Below are positions 1-9,500 of a DNA stretch of 64,000 nt, in pieces. The stretch's first letter is position 1. Every line of letters begins with the position of its first letter. The notes beneath the pieces were generated by a model. The model was not told the origin of the DNA and did not search any database. It saw only the letters and a program-made list of their open reading frames with translations. Position numbers and translations under genes: made by a program. The DNA comes from DASYDU01 sp050248495 (GTDB taxonomy: Bacteria; Planctomycetota; Planctomycetia; Pirellulales; Lacipirellulaceae), in NCBI GenBank assembly GCA_050248495.1, contig JBFWSG010000009.1, positions 81,981-145,980 on the forward strand, in the 5' to 3' direction.

Positions 1-589
1 TGACGCCCATGTGCCCAAGCCCGCCCAGGCCGACGATGCCGACCTTCTTGCCGAGCCCCGCGTGCCAATGCCGCAGCGGCGAATAGAGCGTGATTCCCGC
101 GCAGAGCAGCGGGGCGGTGGCGGCGAGATCGGCCTTCTCCGACACCCGCAGCACGAAATGCTCCTTCACCACAATCCGCTCGGAGTAGCCGCCATAGGTG
201 ACGGGCGCGGTCCCATGCGGATCGGGCGAACTATAGGTGAACACGGTCCGGCCTTTGTCGCAATATTGCTCCAGACCGCTGCGGCAACTCTCACATTCTG
301 CGCACGAATCGACCATGCAGCCGGTCGCCGCCAAGTCGCCCGGCTTGAAGCGCTTAACCTTGGTCCCGACGCGCGTCACCCGGCCGACGATTTCGTGCCC
401 CGGCACGCAAGGATAAACCGTGGGCCAGGCTTCCCACTCGTTGCGGACCGTATGCAGATCGGAGTGGCACACGCCACAATACAGAATGTCGAATTCGACA
501 TCATCCGGCCCGACGTCCCTCCGGTCGATCGAGATACCGGCCATGTCGGAAGTGGGACTCGCAGCAGCATAAGCGCGGGTTGCAGCCAT
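1..589 (-). CDS. Zinc-dependent alcohol dehydrogenase (YahK/cinnamyl-alcohol type), 3' part cut by window edge
   Basis: NAD(P)-dependent alcohol/aldehyde reductase of the medium-chain dehydrogenase superfamily; only the first 196 codons lie in the window. Visible hallmarks are the catalytic zinc motif CGVCHSDLHTVRNEW (about residues 38-52), the GHE motif (PGHEIVGRV), the structural-zinc cysteines in DSCAECESCRSGLEQYC, and the start of the Rossmann glycine motif GLGGLGHMGV at the edge. This combination is typical of the YahK/AdhC cinnamyl-alcohol-dehydrogenase-like subgroup (usual length near 350). ATG is preceded by AAAGG eight bases upstream. Substrate cannot be told from sequence. The family call is confident; the C-terminal half is unseen. 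Confidence 0.93.
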   Translation of the reverse strand, partial: MAATRAYAAASPTSDMAGISIDRRDVGPDDVEFDILYCGVCHSDLHTVRNEWEAWPTVYPCVPGHEIVGRVTRVGTKVKRFKPGDLAATGCMVDSCAECESCRSGLEQYCDKGRTVFTYSSPDPHGTAPVTYGGYSERIVVKEHFVLRVSEKADLAATAPLLCAGITLYSPLRHWHAGLGKKVGIVGLGGLGHMGV

Positions 590-708
590 CTGGGGTGCCT
601 TTCGTTGTGAGTGCAATCCCCTCCGTCCGCCGTTCTAACCCGCGCAATCGCCGGCAGCAAGGTCTCGTGCACCACGCCGGCAGGTGCGTTCCGCCAATTC
701 ATCGTCCT

Positions 709-1170
709 TCATTCGGGAACACCAGCGCTCACTCCGGGAAGGCAGAACTGACAAATTGGGTGAGGGCTGCGCCGAATCCGCGACATGATTTCACCCGCGC
801 TGGGGAATAGCCATCCTTCGGAACACGCTACTTGGAAAATACCGCCGTCAATTACGACTACCACCTGCGGCCAACGAACCGTGTTGGCTCTCATCAATTT
901 GACGGCGGACACAATGTGAGGCAAAACCTGAGTCCGAAACTGGTGCCGTAGATCGTCGGAAACGAATTTGGGCGGTACGGACAAGATGCGGATGTAACTC
1001 CATGCGAACGTAGCCAAGTATGGAATCTGACGCGACATCTTTGGGCCGTGCATCGTTTGGAACGACAAGAGTTCGAGGTCAGGATCTAGGCCATGCACGA
1101 TGCGGCGTGCATCGTTTTTGTTGACGACGTAGACCTCGTCGAATGCCGGTCGAGCGTAGGCAAGTTTCAT
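709..1170 (-). CDS. Hypothetical protein, 153 aa
   Basis: No family recognised. The frame reads through with a coding-like third-position pattern. The protein is globular-looking, with hydrophobic strands (PQVVVVIDGGIF, PHIVSAVKLM) and no signal peptide or membrane segment. It lies alone between the alcohol dehydrogenase and the YTV-protein terminator, in the same orientation. Its base composition is less GC-rich than the flanking housekeeping genes, which may mean recent acquisition. No strong Shine-Dalgarno is visible. It could be a small immunity or defence-type orphan or a spurious frame; I favour a real gene weakly. Confidence 0.45.
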   Translation of the reverse strand: MKLAYARPAFDEVYVVNKNDARRIVHGLDPDLELLSFQTMHGPKMSRQIPYLATFAWSYIRILSVPPKFVSDDLRHQFRTQVLPHIVSAVKLMRANTVRWPQVVVVIDGGIFQVACSEGWLFPSAGEIMSRIRRSPHPICQFCLPGVSAGVPE

Positions 1171-1331
1171 ATCGGCGCCTCGACTAGGTTGGCCCGAATC
1201 GTAGCTGGCTACAATTTAATGGAGACAACGCGACTGCGAAATCGGTTCACGAAGAACAACCGGGAGACGCAGCTCCTATACCACCGTTGCAGTGTTGCCC
1301 GTCGGAATCGAATCCAATTCCGCACACCGCC

Positions 1332-1373
1332 AAACAAAAAAGCCGCGCCCGACTCAGGGAGTCGAGCGCGGCT
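1332..1373 (-). terminator. Rho-independent terminator of the YTV-protein gene
   Basis: On the minus strand an 8-bp GC stem (AGCCGCGC at 1341-1348 with GCGCGGCT at 1366-1373), extended by GACTC/GAGTC around a short loop, is followed by a T-rich run (complement of 1332-1340). It lies about 60 bases past the stop codon of the cysteine-rich gene, the expected place. Confidence 0.85.
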
Positions 1374-1436
1374 GTGGGTTACAAATTTGGACCAGCTCTC
1401 GTTCCCTCACTTGCGGAGGGAAGCGTCTACCTGCAG

Positions 1437-3812
1437 CTAGTTGCCGCAGCCACAGTCACCAGCGGCGTCACCGCAGCTATCGCCGCAGCTGTCACAGCAG
1501 GTGCTGGGGCAGCAAGGGACGCAGCAGCGAACCTTCACTGGAACTTGCTTGCAGACGCACTTCGGCACACACCGGGTCACGGTGTAGGGCACGCACTTCG
1601 GCACGCACTTCCAGCACTGGATCGTCTTCTGGTAGCAGACCGGCTTGCAGACCGTGTAGCAGACCGTCTTGGTCCGCTGTTCCGGAACCATCTTGCAGAC
1701 CTTATACGTGCAGGTCCGCTGTTCCGGCACCATCTTGCAAACCTTGTAGCAGCAGGTCTTCACGCGCTGTTCCGGAACCATCTTGCAGACTTTGTAGCAG
1801 CAAGTGCGGGTTTCGGGAACCATGTGGCAGACCTTGTACTCGCAAGTCCGCTGTTCCGGAACCATCTTGCAAACTTTGTATTCGCAAGTGCGGGTTTCGG
1901 GAACCATGTGGCAAACCTTGTAGCAGCAGGTCTTCACGCGTTGCTCGGGCACCATCTTGCAAACCTTGTAGGTGCAAGTGCGCTCTTCGGGCACCATCTT
2001 GCAGACCTTGTAGCAGCAGGTCTTCTGCTCGGGCACCATGTGGCAGACCTTGTAGCAGCAGGTCTTCACGCGTTGCTCGGGCACCATCTTGCAGACCTTG
2101 TAGGTGCAAGTGCGTTGTTCCGGAACCATTTTGCAGACCTTATACGTGCAGGTCCGTTGTTCCGGCACCATCTTGCAGACCTTGTAGCAGCAGGTCTTCA
2201 CGCGTTGCTCGGGCACCATCTTGCAGACCTTGTACTCGCAGGTCCGCTGTTCCGGCACCATGTGGCAGACCTTGTACTCGCAGGTCCGCTGTTCCGGCAC
2301 CATGTGGCAGACCTTGTATTCACAGGTCCGCTGTTCCGGCACCATCTTGCAAACCTTGTAGCAGCAGGTCTTCACGCGCTGCTCGGGCACCATCTTGCAG
2401 ACCTTATACGTGCAGGTCCGCTCTTCCGGCACCATCTTGCAGACCTTGTAGCAGCAAGTCTTCGTGCGGCATTCGCGCTCGTACTTGACGCAGCAGATCT
2501 CTTTCTCGATGCACTCCGGAACCCAAACCTTCTTGCAGCACTTGATCGGCGGGCACTGCACACACTCGGTGTGGCACTTGCCCGGGCAATACTTGCAGCA
2601 GCAAGAGCAGCAATCGTAGACCCAGGTGCCGGGCTCACGCACGCAGCGCTTCACGACCGGACCAGGCTTTTCGAAGTGCTGGGTTTCCCAGTGACCCGAT
2701 TGGCAGGTGATCTTTTTCGTATAATGAACCGGCTTGCAGACATAGTAGTTGATGTCTTTCGACCGGGTTTCCCAAACTGGCTTGCAAACCGTATAGCTCT
2801 TGCACTTGGTCTCCCACACCGGCTTGCACACCGTGTAGCAGATGTCCTTCGAGCGGGTTTCCCAGACCGGCTTGCAGACCGTGTAGCAGCGGGTCTTGGT
2901 TTCCCAGACCGGCTTGCACACCGTGTAGCAGCGGGTCTTGGTTTCCCAAACCGGCTTGCAGACCGTGTAGCAGCGGGTCTTGGTTTCCCAAACCGGCTTG
3001 CACACCGTGTAGCAGATGTCCTTCGAGCGCGTCTCCCACACCGGCTTGCAGACCGTGTAGTTGCGGCAGCGCGTCTCCCACACCGGCTTGCACACCGTGT
3101 AGCAACGGGTCCGCTCTTCCCACACCGGCTTGCACACCGTGTAGCAGATCTCTTTGGTCTTGGTTTCCCAGACCGGCTTGCACACCGTGTAGCAGCGGGT
3201 CTTGGTTTCCCAAACCGGCTTGCACACCGTGTAGCAACGAGTCCGCTCTTCCCACACCGGCTTGCACACCGTGTAGCAGATCTCTTTGGTCTTGGTTTCC
3301 CAGACCGGCTTGCACACCGTGTAGCAGCGGGTCTTGGTTTCCCAGACCGGCTTGCATACCGTGTAGCAGCGGGTCTTGGTTTCCCAGACCGGCTTGCACA
3401 CCGTGTAGCAGCGGGTCTTGGTTTCCCAGACCGGCTTGCACACCGTGTAGCAAATCTCTTTCTGCCGCGTCTCCCACACCGGCTTGCAGACGGTGTAGTT
3501 GTGGCAGCGCGTCTCCCACACCGGCTTGCACACCGTGTAGCAGACTTCGCGGGAGCGTGTCTCTGGCACCATCTTGGTGCAATTGATCACGCGGTTTTCA
3601 CACACGCGTTCCCAACACGTTTTGTAGCATGTGACCTCCTGCTTCTCGTACTCGATGCACTTCACCGTTTTCATCACGGTGCAGCACTCGGTCTTACAGC
3701 AGGGTGCACAGCAAGAGTAGCGCGCCAAGCCGCACCACCCGGCCTCAGCCCCGAGCGGGGTGAGCATCAGGGCCAGGGCGGCGACAAGCGGCGCTAGAGT
3801 GCAACCTCTCAT
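1437..3812 (-). CDS. Secreted cysteine-rich YTV-repeat protein
   Basis: 791-residue exported protein built almost wholly of short Cys repeats. The start is the inner ATG at 3812, because AAGGAGG and GAAGGAG lie just upstream and residues 1-24 then form a signal peptide (hydrophobic LAPLVAALALMLTPLG, then AEAG). The N-terminal block holds 18 copies of YTVCKPVWE plus one degenerate copy; a linker rich in CC pairs follows; the C-terminal block holds 18 copies of YKVC(K/H)MVPE; the end is a CCDSCGDSCGD-type tail. YTV-domain proteins are known from Rhodopirellula and are associated with its cell wall. The regular Cys spacing suggests a disulfide-stapled fibre or envelope layer (inference). It is monocistronic, with its own terminator. 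The opposite strand is open throughout but is a composition artefact. Confidence 0.93.
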   Translation of the reverse strand: MRGCTLAPLVAALALMLTPLGAEAGWCGLARYSCCAPCCKTECCTVMKTVKCIEYEKQEVTCYKTCWERVCENRVINCTKMVPETRSREVCYTVCKPVWETRCHNYTVCKPVWETRQKEICYTVCKPVWETKTRCYTVCKPVWETKTRCYTVCKPVWETKTRCYTVCKPVWETKTKEICYTVCKPVWEERTRCYTVCKPVWETKTRCYTVCKPVWETKTKEICYTVCKPVWEERTRCYTVCKPVWETRCRNYTVCKPVWETRSKDICYTVCKPVWETKTRCYTVCKPVWETKTRCYTVCKPVWETKTRCYTVCKPVWETRSKDICYTVCKPVWETKCKSYTVCKPVWETRSKDINYYVCKPVHYTKKITCQSGHWETQHFEKPGPVVKRCVREPGTWVYDCCSCCCKYCPGKCHTECVQCPPIKCCKKVWVPECIEKEICCVKYERECRTKTCCYKVCKMVPEERTCTYKVCKMVPEQRVKTCCYKVCKMVPEQRTCEYKVCHMVPEQRTCEYKVCHMVPEQRTCEYKVCKMVPEQRVKTCCYKVCKMVPEQRTCTYKVCKMVPEQRTCTYKVCKMVPEQRVKTCCYKVCHMVPEQKTCCYKVCKMVPEERTCTYKVCKMVPEQRVKTCCYKVCHMVPETRTCEYKVCKMVPEQRTCEYKVCHMVPETRTCCYKVCKMVPEQRVKTCCYKVCKMVPEQRTCTYKVCKMVPEQRTKTVCYTVCKPVCYQKTIQCWKCVPKCVPYTVTRCVPKCVCKQVPVKVRCCVPCCPSTCCDSCGDSCGDAAGDCGCGN
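1674..2460 (-). repeat. Tandem YKVC(K/H)MVPE repeat block
   Basis: The second repeat family of the same gene: 18 units of 14-16 codons (CYKVCKMVPEQRTC, TYKVCKMVPEQRVKTC, EYKVCHMVPEQRTC). It shares the Y-x-V-C core with the first block but replaces KPVWE by KMVPE, so the two blocks probably derive from one ancestral unit. Confidence 0.95.
2715..3545 (-). repeat. Tandem YTVCKPVWE repeat block
   Basis: Within the cysteine-rich gene, 18 near-identical units of 14-16 codons (CYTVCKPVWETKTR and variants ending RCHN, TKEI, EERTR or RSKDI), plus one degenerate unit NYYVCKPVHY. Unit DNA is highly similar, consistent with unequal crossing-over. Confidence 0.95.
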
Positions 3813-4357
3813 CTCCTTCGCCTCCTTCAAGTGAGTCCAAAAAATACGTGGGTCCAAAAGCTGGTCGAGCGAGCGAACGTAGAATCGCCCGTCCGTAGTT
3901 AATTCGGGCCGCCAAATCCACGCACCTTAACTGATTTGCGTAAATTCCGTGCTTACCGCAATTACCCTCGTCACCGTTTCCAGCACACTTTCAATCGCAC
4001 AAACCTGCTAGCACGCAAAGGTTTACACATCGTCGGAAGCCGCAAGCGGAGGCGTAATGTGGTCCGGATATGCCGCGTGGACCGAACGCTCCGACGAGGT
4101 CACGCCGCGGGCTGCCGGCGATCATTTCGGCTGTCGGCGTTGAAGAGGCGCCGAGAAGGGGCCAATGTGACCGCCCTTTTGGCCGTCTCACCGGGCGGCT
4201 CCAATCGCCGTAAGCGGTTGTCTCGCTTGGACCTGCGCCCAGCGCCAAGGCTCCGCCCGCTTGCTGTTTTCCGGCCGCTCCCCTAAAGTGGCAGTGGCAA
4301 ATGTCCCTGTGATTTGAGGCGATTTCCCCTGCAGGCGCCGGCGCGGGCCGGATCGGC
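3813..4357. other. 545-bp intergenic region, no gene supported
   Basis: It separates the divergent YTV-protein gene and rex, so it must carry both promoters. No frame has convincing start, length and codon pattern; small hairpins are present (for example GCCGCAAGCGG near 4040), but I see no recognisable RNA family and no clear Rex-type operator. Confidence 0.5.
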
Positions 4358-5026
4358 ATGAGCTCAGGCAAACACAAGCTAGCCCAACCCGATCCCGACG
4401 AAGTGCCCAAGGCCGTCATCAACCGGCTCAGCCTCTACCTGCGGGAGCTGCAGCACCTGCTCCGCAGCGGCCGCACCACGATCAGCTCCAGCGAGCTCGG
4501 CCGGATGCTCGGCTTCTCCGACGCGCAGGTCCGCAAAGACCTCACGTTCTTCGGCCACTTCGGCCACCCCGGCATTGGCTACCGCTGCGAGGAGCTCGTG
4601 GCGGCAATTCGCCGCATCCTGGGTACCGATCGGGTTTGGACCGTCGCCCTGTTCGGCGTCGGCAACCTCGGCCGGGCGCTATTGGGCTACAAGGGTTTCG
4701 CCGCCAAAGGATTTCAAATCGTCGCCGCTTTCGACGACGATCCCCGCAAAGCGGACGCGACGATCGACGGCATCCGCATCCATCCAATGGCCCGCCTCGA
4801 AGAAGTCGTCGCGCGGCAGCAGATTCAGCTGGCGATGATTACCGTGCCGGCGAGTGCCGCGCAACAAGTGGCCGACACAGCCATCAAGGCGGGCGTCGTC
4901 GGCATCGTGAATTTCGCGCCCCTGACGCTCGCCGTGCCGGAGGACGTCAGCCTGGTGGGGGTCGATCTGGCCACCGAGCTCGAACAGATTTCGTTCTCCG
5001 TTGCGAACCGGGAGAAAAGCTGTTAG
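4358..5026 (+). CDS. rex: Redox-sensing transcriptional repressor Rex
   Basis: 222-aa DNA-binding sensor of the NADH/NAD+ ratio that represses respiratory and fermentative genes when NAD+ is high. The N-terminal winged helix carries the family signature SDAQVRKDLTFFGHFG (about residues 52-67), followed by a Rossmann domain with VALFGVGNLGRALLGY (about 95-110) and the domain-swapped C-terminal helix DLATELEQISFSVAN. Length fits the family (about 210-230). It is monocistronic; the stop codon lies in the left arm of a large inverted repeat. The start ATG follows a GC-rich leader without a strong Shine-Dalgarno. Confidence 0.95.
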   Translation: MSSGKHKLAQPDPDEVPKAVINRLSLYLRELQHLLRSGRTTISSSELGRMLGFSDAQVRKDLTFFGHFGHPGIGYRCEELVAAIRRILGTDRVWTVALFGVGNLGRALLGYKGFAAKGFQIVAAFDDDPRKADATIDGIRIHPMARLEEVVARQQIQLAMITVPASAAQQVADTAIKAGVVGIVNFAPLTLAVPEDVSLVGVDLATELEQISFSVANREKSC

Positions 5027-5122
5027 TCATTGTCATAAAGCTCTTAGCTATTAGTCTTTAGCTGTTAGCCAGAAATTGCTGGGAGTTGCCTGGCTAAGAG
5101 CTAACGGCTAAAAGCTAACAGC
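5019..5122. repeat. Inverted repeat built of TTAGC/GCTAA units at the 3' end of rex
   Basis: The left side (GCTGTTAG 5019-5026; TTTAGCTGTTAGCCAG 5057-5072) is complementary to the right side (5090-5122: CTGGCTAAGAGC, CTAACGGC, AAAAGCTAACAGC). Units of TTAGC recur several times, so many foldings are possible. It overlaps the rex stop codon and precedes tRNA-Gln, so it may terminate rex transcription. Confidence 0.7.
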
Positions 5123-5130
5123 GTCGTCCT

Positions 5131-5201
5131 TACCCGGTGGTGTAATGGTAACACTAGGGATTTTGATTCCCTCATTCAAGGTTCGAATCCTTGCCGGGTA
5201 G
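5131..5201 (+). tRNA. tRNA-Gln (anticodon UUG)
   Basis: 71-nt cloverleaf: acceptor TACCCGG with CCGGGTA plus discriminator G, D-arm GTGTAATGGTAACAC, anticodon stem AGGGA/TCCCT with loop TTTTGAT (anticodon TTG), T-arm CAAGG-TTCGAAT-CCTTG. CCA is not encoded. Confidence 0.95.
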
Positions 5202-5213
5202 TTTTCATTTCTC

Positions 5214-6203
5214 ATGAAGTTTGACTCCCCCGAGATTGTTTGCGCCGTGGCGGCGGTCCGTGAGTCCGCCCTCTTGGCTCGCGCGGTCCAGCAGGAACTG
5301 GTCACGCCCGCGCTTGTGAAGGACGACCGCTCCCCGGTAACGGTGGGCGACTTCGCGGTACAAGCAGTCATCGCCCGCCGGCTCGCGGAAGGGCTGCCCG
5401 GCGTGACGCTCGTCGGCGAAGAATCCGCCGCCGCGCTGCAGCTCGAGGAGGGCGTCGAAACGCTCGACCAGGTCACGCAATTCGTCCGGCGGAGCGTCGC
5501 CGATGCAACGCCTGAAGAAGTTTGCGGACTGATCGATCGTGGCAGTGGTGAGCCTCCCGCGGAGTTCTGGACGCTCGACCCCATCGACGGTACCAAGGGC
5601 TTTTTGCGCCGTGATCAATACGCGGTCGCCCTCGGCAAAATCGAGAATGGCACGGTGACGATCGGCGTCCTCGGCTGCCCCGAGCTTGTGAACGCCAGTG
5701 TGCCTGCGGCCGGCGGCGCTGGTTCGCTGCTCGTGGCAGTCCTCGGCGAAGGCACCTGGTGCCAACCGCTCTCCGGCGGCGGCGAGTGGAAGCAGCTGCA
5801 CGTCTCCGACCGCCGCGACGTCGCCCAGGCTCGGGTGCTCCGCAGCGTCGAAAAAGCCCACACCAACGTCGACGAAATCGGGCGCCTCGCCGAACAGCTC
5901 GGCATCACGGCGCCGCCCGTGCCGCTCGACAGCCAGGCGAAGTATGCAGTGCTGGCGGCCGGCGCCGGCGACGTGCTCCTGCGACTCATCTCGCCCAAAG
6001 CGCCGAACTACAAAGAAAAGATCTGGGACCAGGCGGCCGGCTCGCTGGTGATCAGCGAAGCCGGCGGCCGCATTACCGACCTCGACGGCAAACCCCTCGA
6101 CTTCTCCCACGGCCGCGAACTCAAAACCAACCGCGGCATCCTCGCCACCAACGGCCCGCTCCACGACGCGCTGCTCGCCGGCCTGCGAGCGATTGGAGCG
6201 TAG
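5214..6203 (+). CDS. 3'(2'),5'-bisphosphate nucleotidase (CysQ/HAL2 type)
   Basis: Mg-dependent, Li-sensitive phosphatase that removes 3'-phosphate from PAP/PAPS, keeping sulfate assimilation and RNA turnover unblocked. The inositol-monophosphatase fold is shown by GEES (about residue 67), the metal-binding motif DPIDGTKGF (122-130) and WDQAAGSLVISEAGG (about 272-286). At 329 aa it matches the longer HAL2/SAL1-like branch better than E. coli CysQ (about 246), hence no symbol. It begins 12 bases after tRNA-Gln. Inositol-1-phosphatase activity cannot be excluded. Confidence 0.9.
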   Translation: MKFDSPEIVCAVAAVRESALLARAVQQELVTPALVKDDRSPVTVGDFAVQAVIARRLAEGLPGVTLVGEESAAALQLEEGVETLDQVTQFVRRSVADATPEEVCGLIDRGSGEPPAEFWTLDPIDGTKGFLRRDQYAVALGKIENGTVTIGVLGCPELVNASVPAAGGAGSLLVAVLGEGTWCQPLSGGGEWKQLHVSDRRDVAQARVLRSVEKAHTNVDEIGRLAEQLGITAPPVPLDSQAKYAVLAAGAGDVLLRLISPKAPNYKEKIWDQAAGSLVISEAGGRITDLDGKPLDFSHGRELKTNRGILATNGPLHDALLAGLRAIGA

Positions 6204-6534
6204 TTCGGCCGCAATTCGCGCTTGAAATAAAAGTTGCTTCCTGGGCGAATCCCCTTTAGAGTAGGGGACACGCCGCCCGGCGGGCCAGAACACGCGGGGC
6301 GGCTGATTGGCGGGTTTTGATGCTCGAAAACGCCGTTCTTGCCATGTTGCCGGCGGCCGCTGGGCTGTTCGCAGCCTGCTGCTGGCTATCAAAGAACTCG
6401 CTGTGCGCGGCTCGCGGTGCGGGCGAATGCGACCTGGCGCTCAATGCAGGCATTGACCACGGCTGGCCCCATCTTTCTTTGGCCGGCCGGGAAATCATCT
6501 CTGTTTTATTCGTTTTTGTTTGGAGGCACGGAAC
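6204..6534 (+). other. 331-bp leader region upstream of the beta-helix gene
   Basis: No coding frame is convincing. It contains a promoter candidate at 6234-6262 and the ribosome binding site GGAGG at 6522-6526. If the promoter is right, the mRNA has an untranslated leader of roughly 265 nt. Confidence 0.5.
6234..6262 (+). promoter_or_regulatory. Sigma-70-like promoter candidate
   Basis: TTGCTT (6234-6239), 17-base spacer, TAGAGT (6257-6262). Position upstream of the 4.4-kb beta-helix gene is plausible, but planctomycete promoters are poorly defined. Confidence 0.35.
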
Positions 6535-9500
6535 ATGGCACGGCGCAACACATCGCGCGGGACCGCCCGGTGGCGGACGGCTCGCGCTCGCAATTCTTCT
6601 CGGCACACCGCATCGCGCGGGGCCCGACTCGGAAGGCGGCTGCGATTTGAGCCGCTGGAAGTCCGACGATTGCTGGCCATCACCGTGACGACGATCGACG
6701 ACGTCGTCGACCTCAATGACGGAGTGACTTCGCTCCGCGAGGCGATCTTCGCGGCGAACACGGTACCCGGCGCCGACACGATCGAGTTCTCGCCTGGACT
6801 TACTGCCGACGAACCGGCAACGATTTTGCTTACTCGGAGCGAGCTACAGATCACGGAATCGCTGAGGATCAACGGCCCCGGTGGCAATCTTCTGGCGATC
6901 GACGCCCAGCAGCAGTCCCGTATCTTCAACATCACCGACGCAAGTGGTGACTATGCAATATCTGGAATCGGCCTCCTTGGCGGCGGAGTTTTTTCCGCGA
7001 GCTCCATTACTCTTGTTGACACCATCGTCAGCCACGATGCAGCCGCCGTTTCAGACGCCGGAATTCGCTGTTTAAAGAGCGTCACGTTAATTGGATGCAC
7101 CGTCAGCGAGAATAACTCGACGGGCGTGTCGGCAAATGGCAACGTGATGCTTACGTCGACGACGGTAGCAGCGAATCTGGGACGAGGGGTGGCATCTAGT
7201 GGCCTAGTAAATATGGTTGGCGGCACAGTTCGCGATAACCGCGATGGCGGAGTTCTTGGAAGTACCGTCACGATTACAGACGGGGTCGTGAGCGGGAACT
7301 CTCGGTCACGAGGGAGTGGAGGCGGAATTCAAGGATCCACCGTTGTGCTGAACAACTCAACTGTCAGCGGCAATTCCACGTCGGGCGGCATTGATCCTGG
7401 CGGGGGAATCTATGCTTGGAGCGTCACCCTCAATCAGAGCACTGTTTCCGGGAACAGCACGTCGGGCAGCATTTCCGATGGGGGAGGAATACACTGCGGC
7501 AGTTTGACCATGAACCAGAGCACTGTATCGGGAAACAGCACCTCGGGCGCCATCTCCGATGGGGGAGGAATATATTGCAGCAGATTGACTATGAACCAGA
7601 GTACGGTCTCCGGAAACAGTGCAAACGGCAACGGCGGCGGCATTTATGCAAAGTCAACCGCAAACATTGCAGCCAGCACAGTGACGGGAAACTCGACTTC
7701 AGACACTATTGGCGATGGAGGCGGCATATTCTCCAAAGGCAACCTTCGGATTGACCACAGCACGGTTAGCAAAAACTCGACGAGTGAAGGAACTACTGGT
7801 GGTGGTGGAGTCTACTGCGAGGGCATCGCGCAGATCTACGACTGCTCGATCACCGACAACACTGCCGCGTATAGGGGCGGCGGAATTTTTGTGCGTAGTA
7901 CGGGTTCACTCTCGTTGAATCGAACTGTCGTACGCGACAATCGTGCATATCTATTCGGAGGCGGAGTAGTGTCAGGAGGTGTCGCCAACATTTCCGGGTG
8001 CGTAATAGCTGGAAACGAAGCATATCAAGCCGCCGGAATAGGATGTCTAGATCTTACGGTGCGGGATAGCTACGTGACTGGGAACATCGCTACCGGTGAC
8101 AACGGAGGTGGAATTCATGTTTTCGGGGAATTGAAGCTAATCAATTCTTTTGTGAATTCGAATGAGGCCGCTCGCAATGGCGGCGGAGTGTATTGCTACG
8201 GGAATGCGACTGTCGAAGGCAGCACTATTTCAAATAACGTGGCGAGCCTTGCGGGAGGCGGAATCGTTGCGACGGAATCTCTTAACGTTTCTGCTTCGAC
8301 CGTGAGCCAGAACAGGGCCACGTCGTTGGCTGGCGGAATATGGTGCCGCGGCGGACCAGCGACAATCTCGCATTCGACGATATTTGGCAATCAATCATCG
8401 GGAGCGGGTGGCGGCATGTTCATGGACTCAAACGAACTGTCACTCGATGGTGCGATTATTTCCGGAAACTATGCCCAAACCGGGCCCGATGCTACGGGCT
8501 TGTTGGGGGCGTCGATCCACGCTCGGTTCAGCTTGATCGGAAACAATTCCGGCAGCGGTCTGACAACGGCGCCTGTCGGCTTGCCCGATGCGAGCGGCAA
8601 TCTGATCGGCGGCTCTACCTACGACTCAATTATCGATGCCAGATTAGGCCCCCTTGCGGACAACGGCGGGGGAACACCGACACACGCATTGTTGCCCGAT
8701 AGTCCGGCACTCGATGCCGGCGAACCAATTGCAATGGCTGGTAATAACGACTTGCTGCAATTCGATCAGCGTGGTGGGCCATTCCTGCGAGTGTTCCACG
8801 GAAGAATCGACATGGGCGCGTACGAACGTCAATCATTACCGGTCATGAATTTCGTGGTTGATTCGTTATCCGATGAATATGATGGCGATTTTTCCACCGG
8901 TCATTTGTCGCTGCGCGAAGCGATCGGAATGGCGAACGGCAATGTTGGTTCTGAGCAGGTCATTACGTTCGCCCCAGAGCTCGCCGAGCAGGGCCCGGCA
9001 GTCGTTCTTCTGACGCGTGGTGATCTGACGATTACCGATCCGCTCAGGATTGATGGTCCCGGGGCCGAATTGTTGACGGTCGACGCACGAGGCAACGACC
9101 GGGGGCCAAATTCGGGAGATGGGAGCCGCGTCTTGAGCATCGACGATGGAGACTATTCGACCAACATCGTGATCTCTGTTTCAGGACTGACGCTTACCGG
9201 TGGCGATATCGCAGATGGAGGCGGCGCGATTCTCTCGCGCGAGAGCCTCACCATTTCAAATAGCACGATCCGTGACAACTTTTCCCAGAGTGGCGGCGGC
9301 ATCTATAGCTTTGGCCCGTTGGCGCTGATCGACAGTACCGTGAGTGGCAATTCCGCCTCCGGTCGAGGCGGCGGAATTTCCAATAATTACGCACTCACGA
9401 CCATAATCGGCGCCACGATTGTGGGTAACTCGGCAGTGCTCGGAGATGGAGGCGGCATCGCGATTTCAGGATCCTTAAGCGCTCTGTCGATAACGGGCAC

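Noticed and set aside
1674..3545. Regular short repeats suggestive of a CRISPR array
   Set aside because: The units are coding, have no unique spacers of constant size, and keep one reading frame.
1287..3797. 836-codon open frame on the plus strand opposite the YTV gene
   Set aside because: It mirrors the repeats of the minus-strand gene, has no signal or family match, and the minus-strand frame has a ribosome binding site, signal peptide and terminator.
3936..4422. Overlapping short frames in the rex upstream region
   Set aside because: No start signal, family match or consistent codon pattern on either strand.
6317..6688. 123-codon frame before the beta-helix gene
   Set aside because: Runs into the beta-helix gene in another frame and lacks a ribosome binding site; the hydrophobic start is coincidental.
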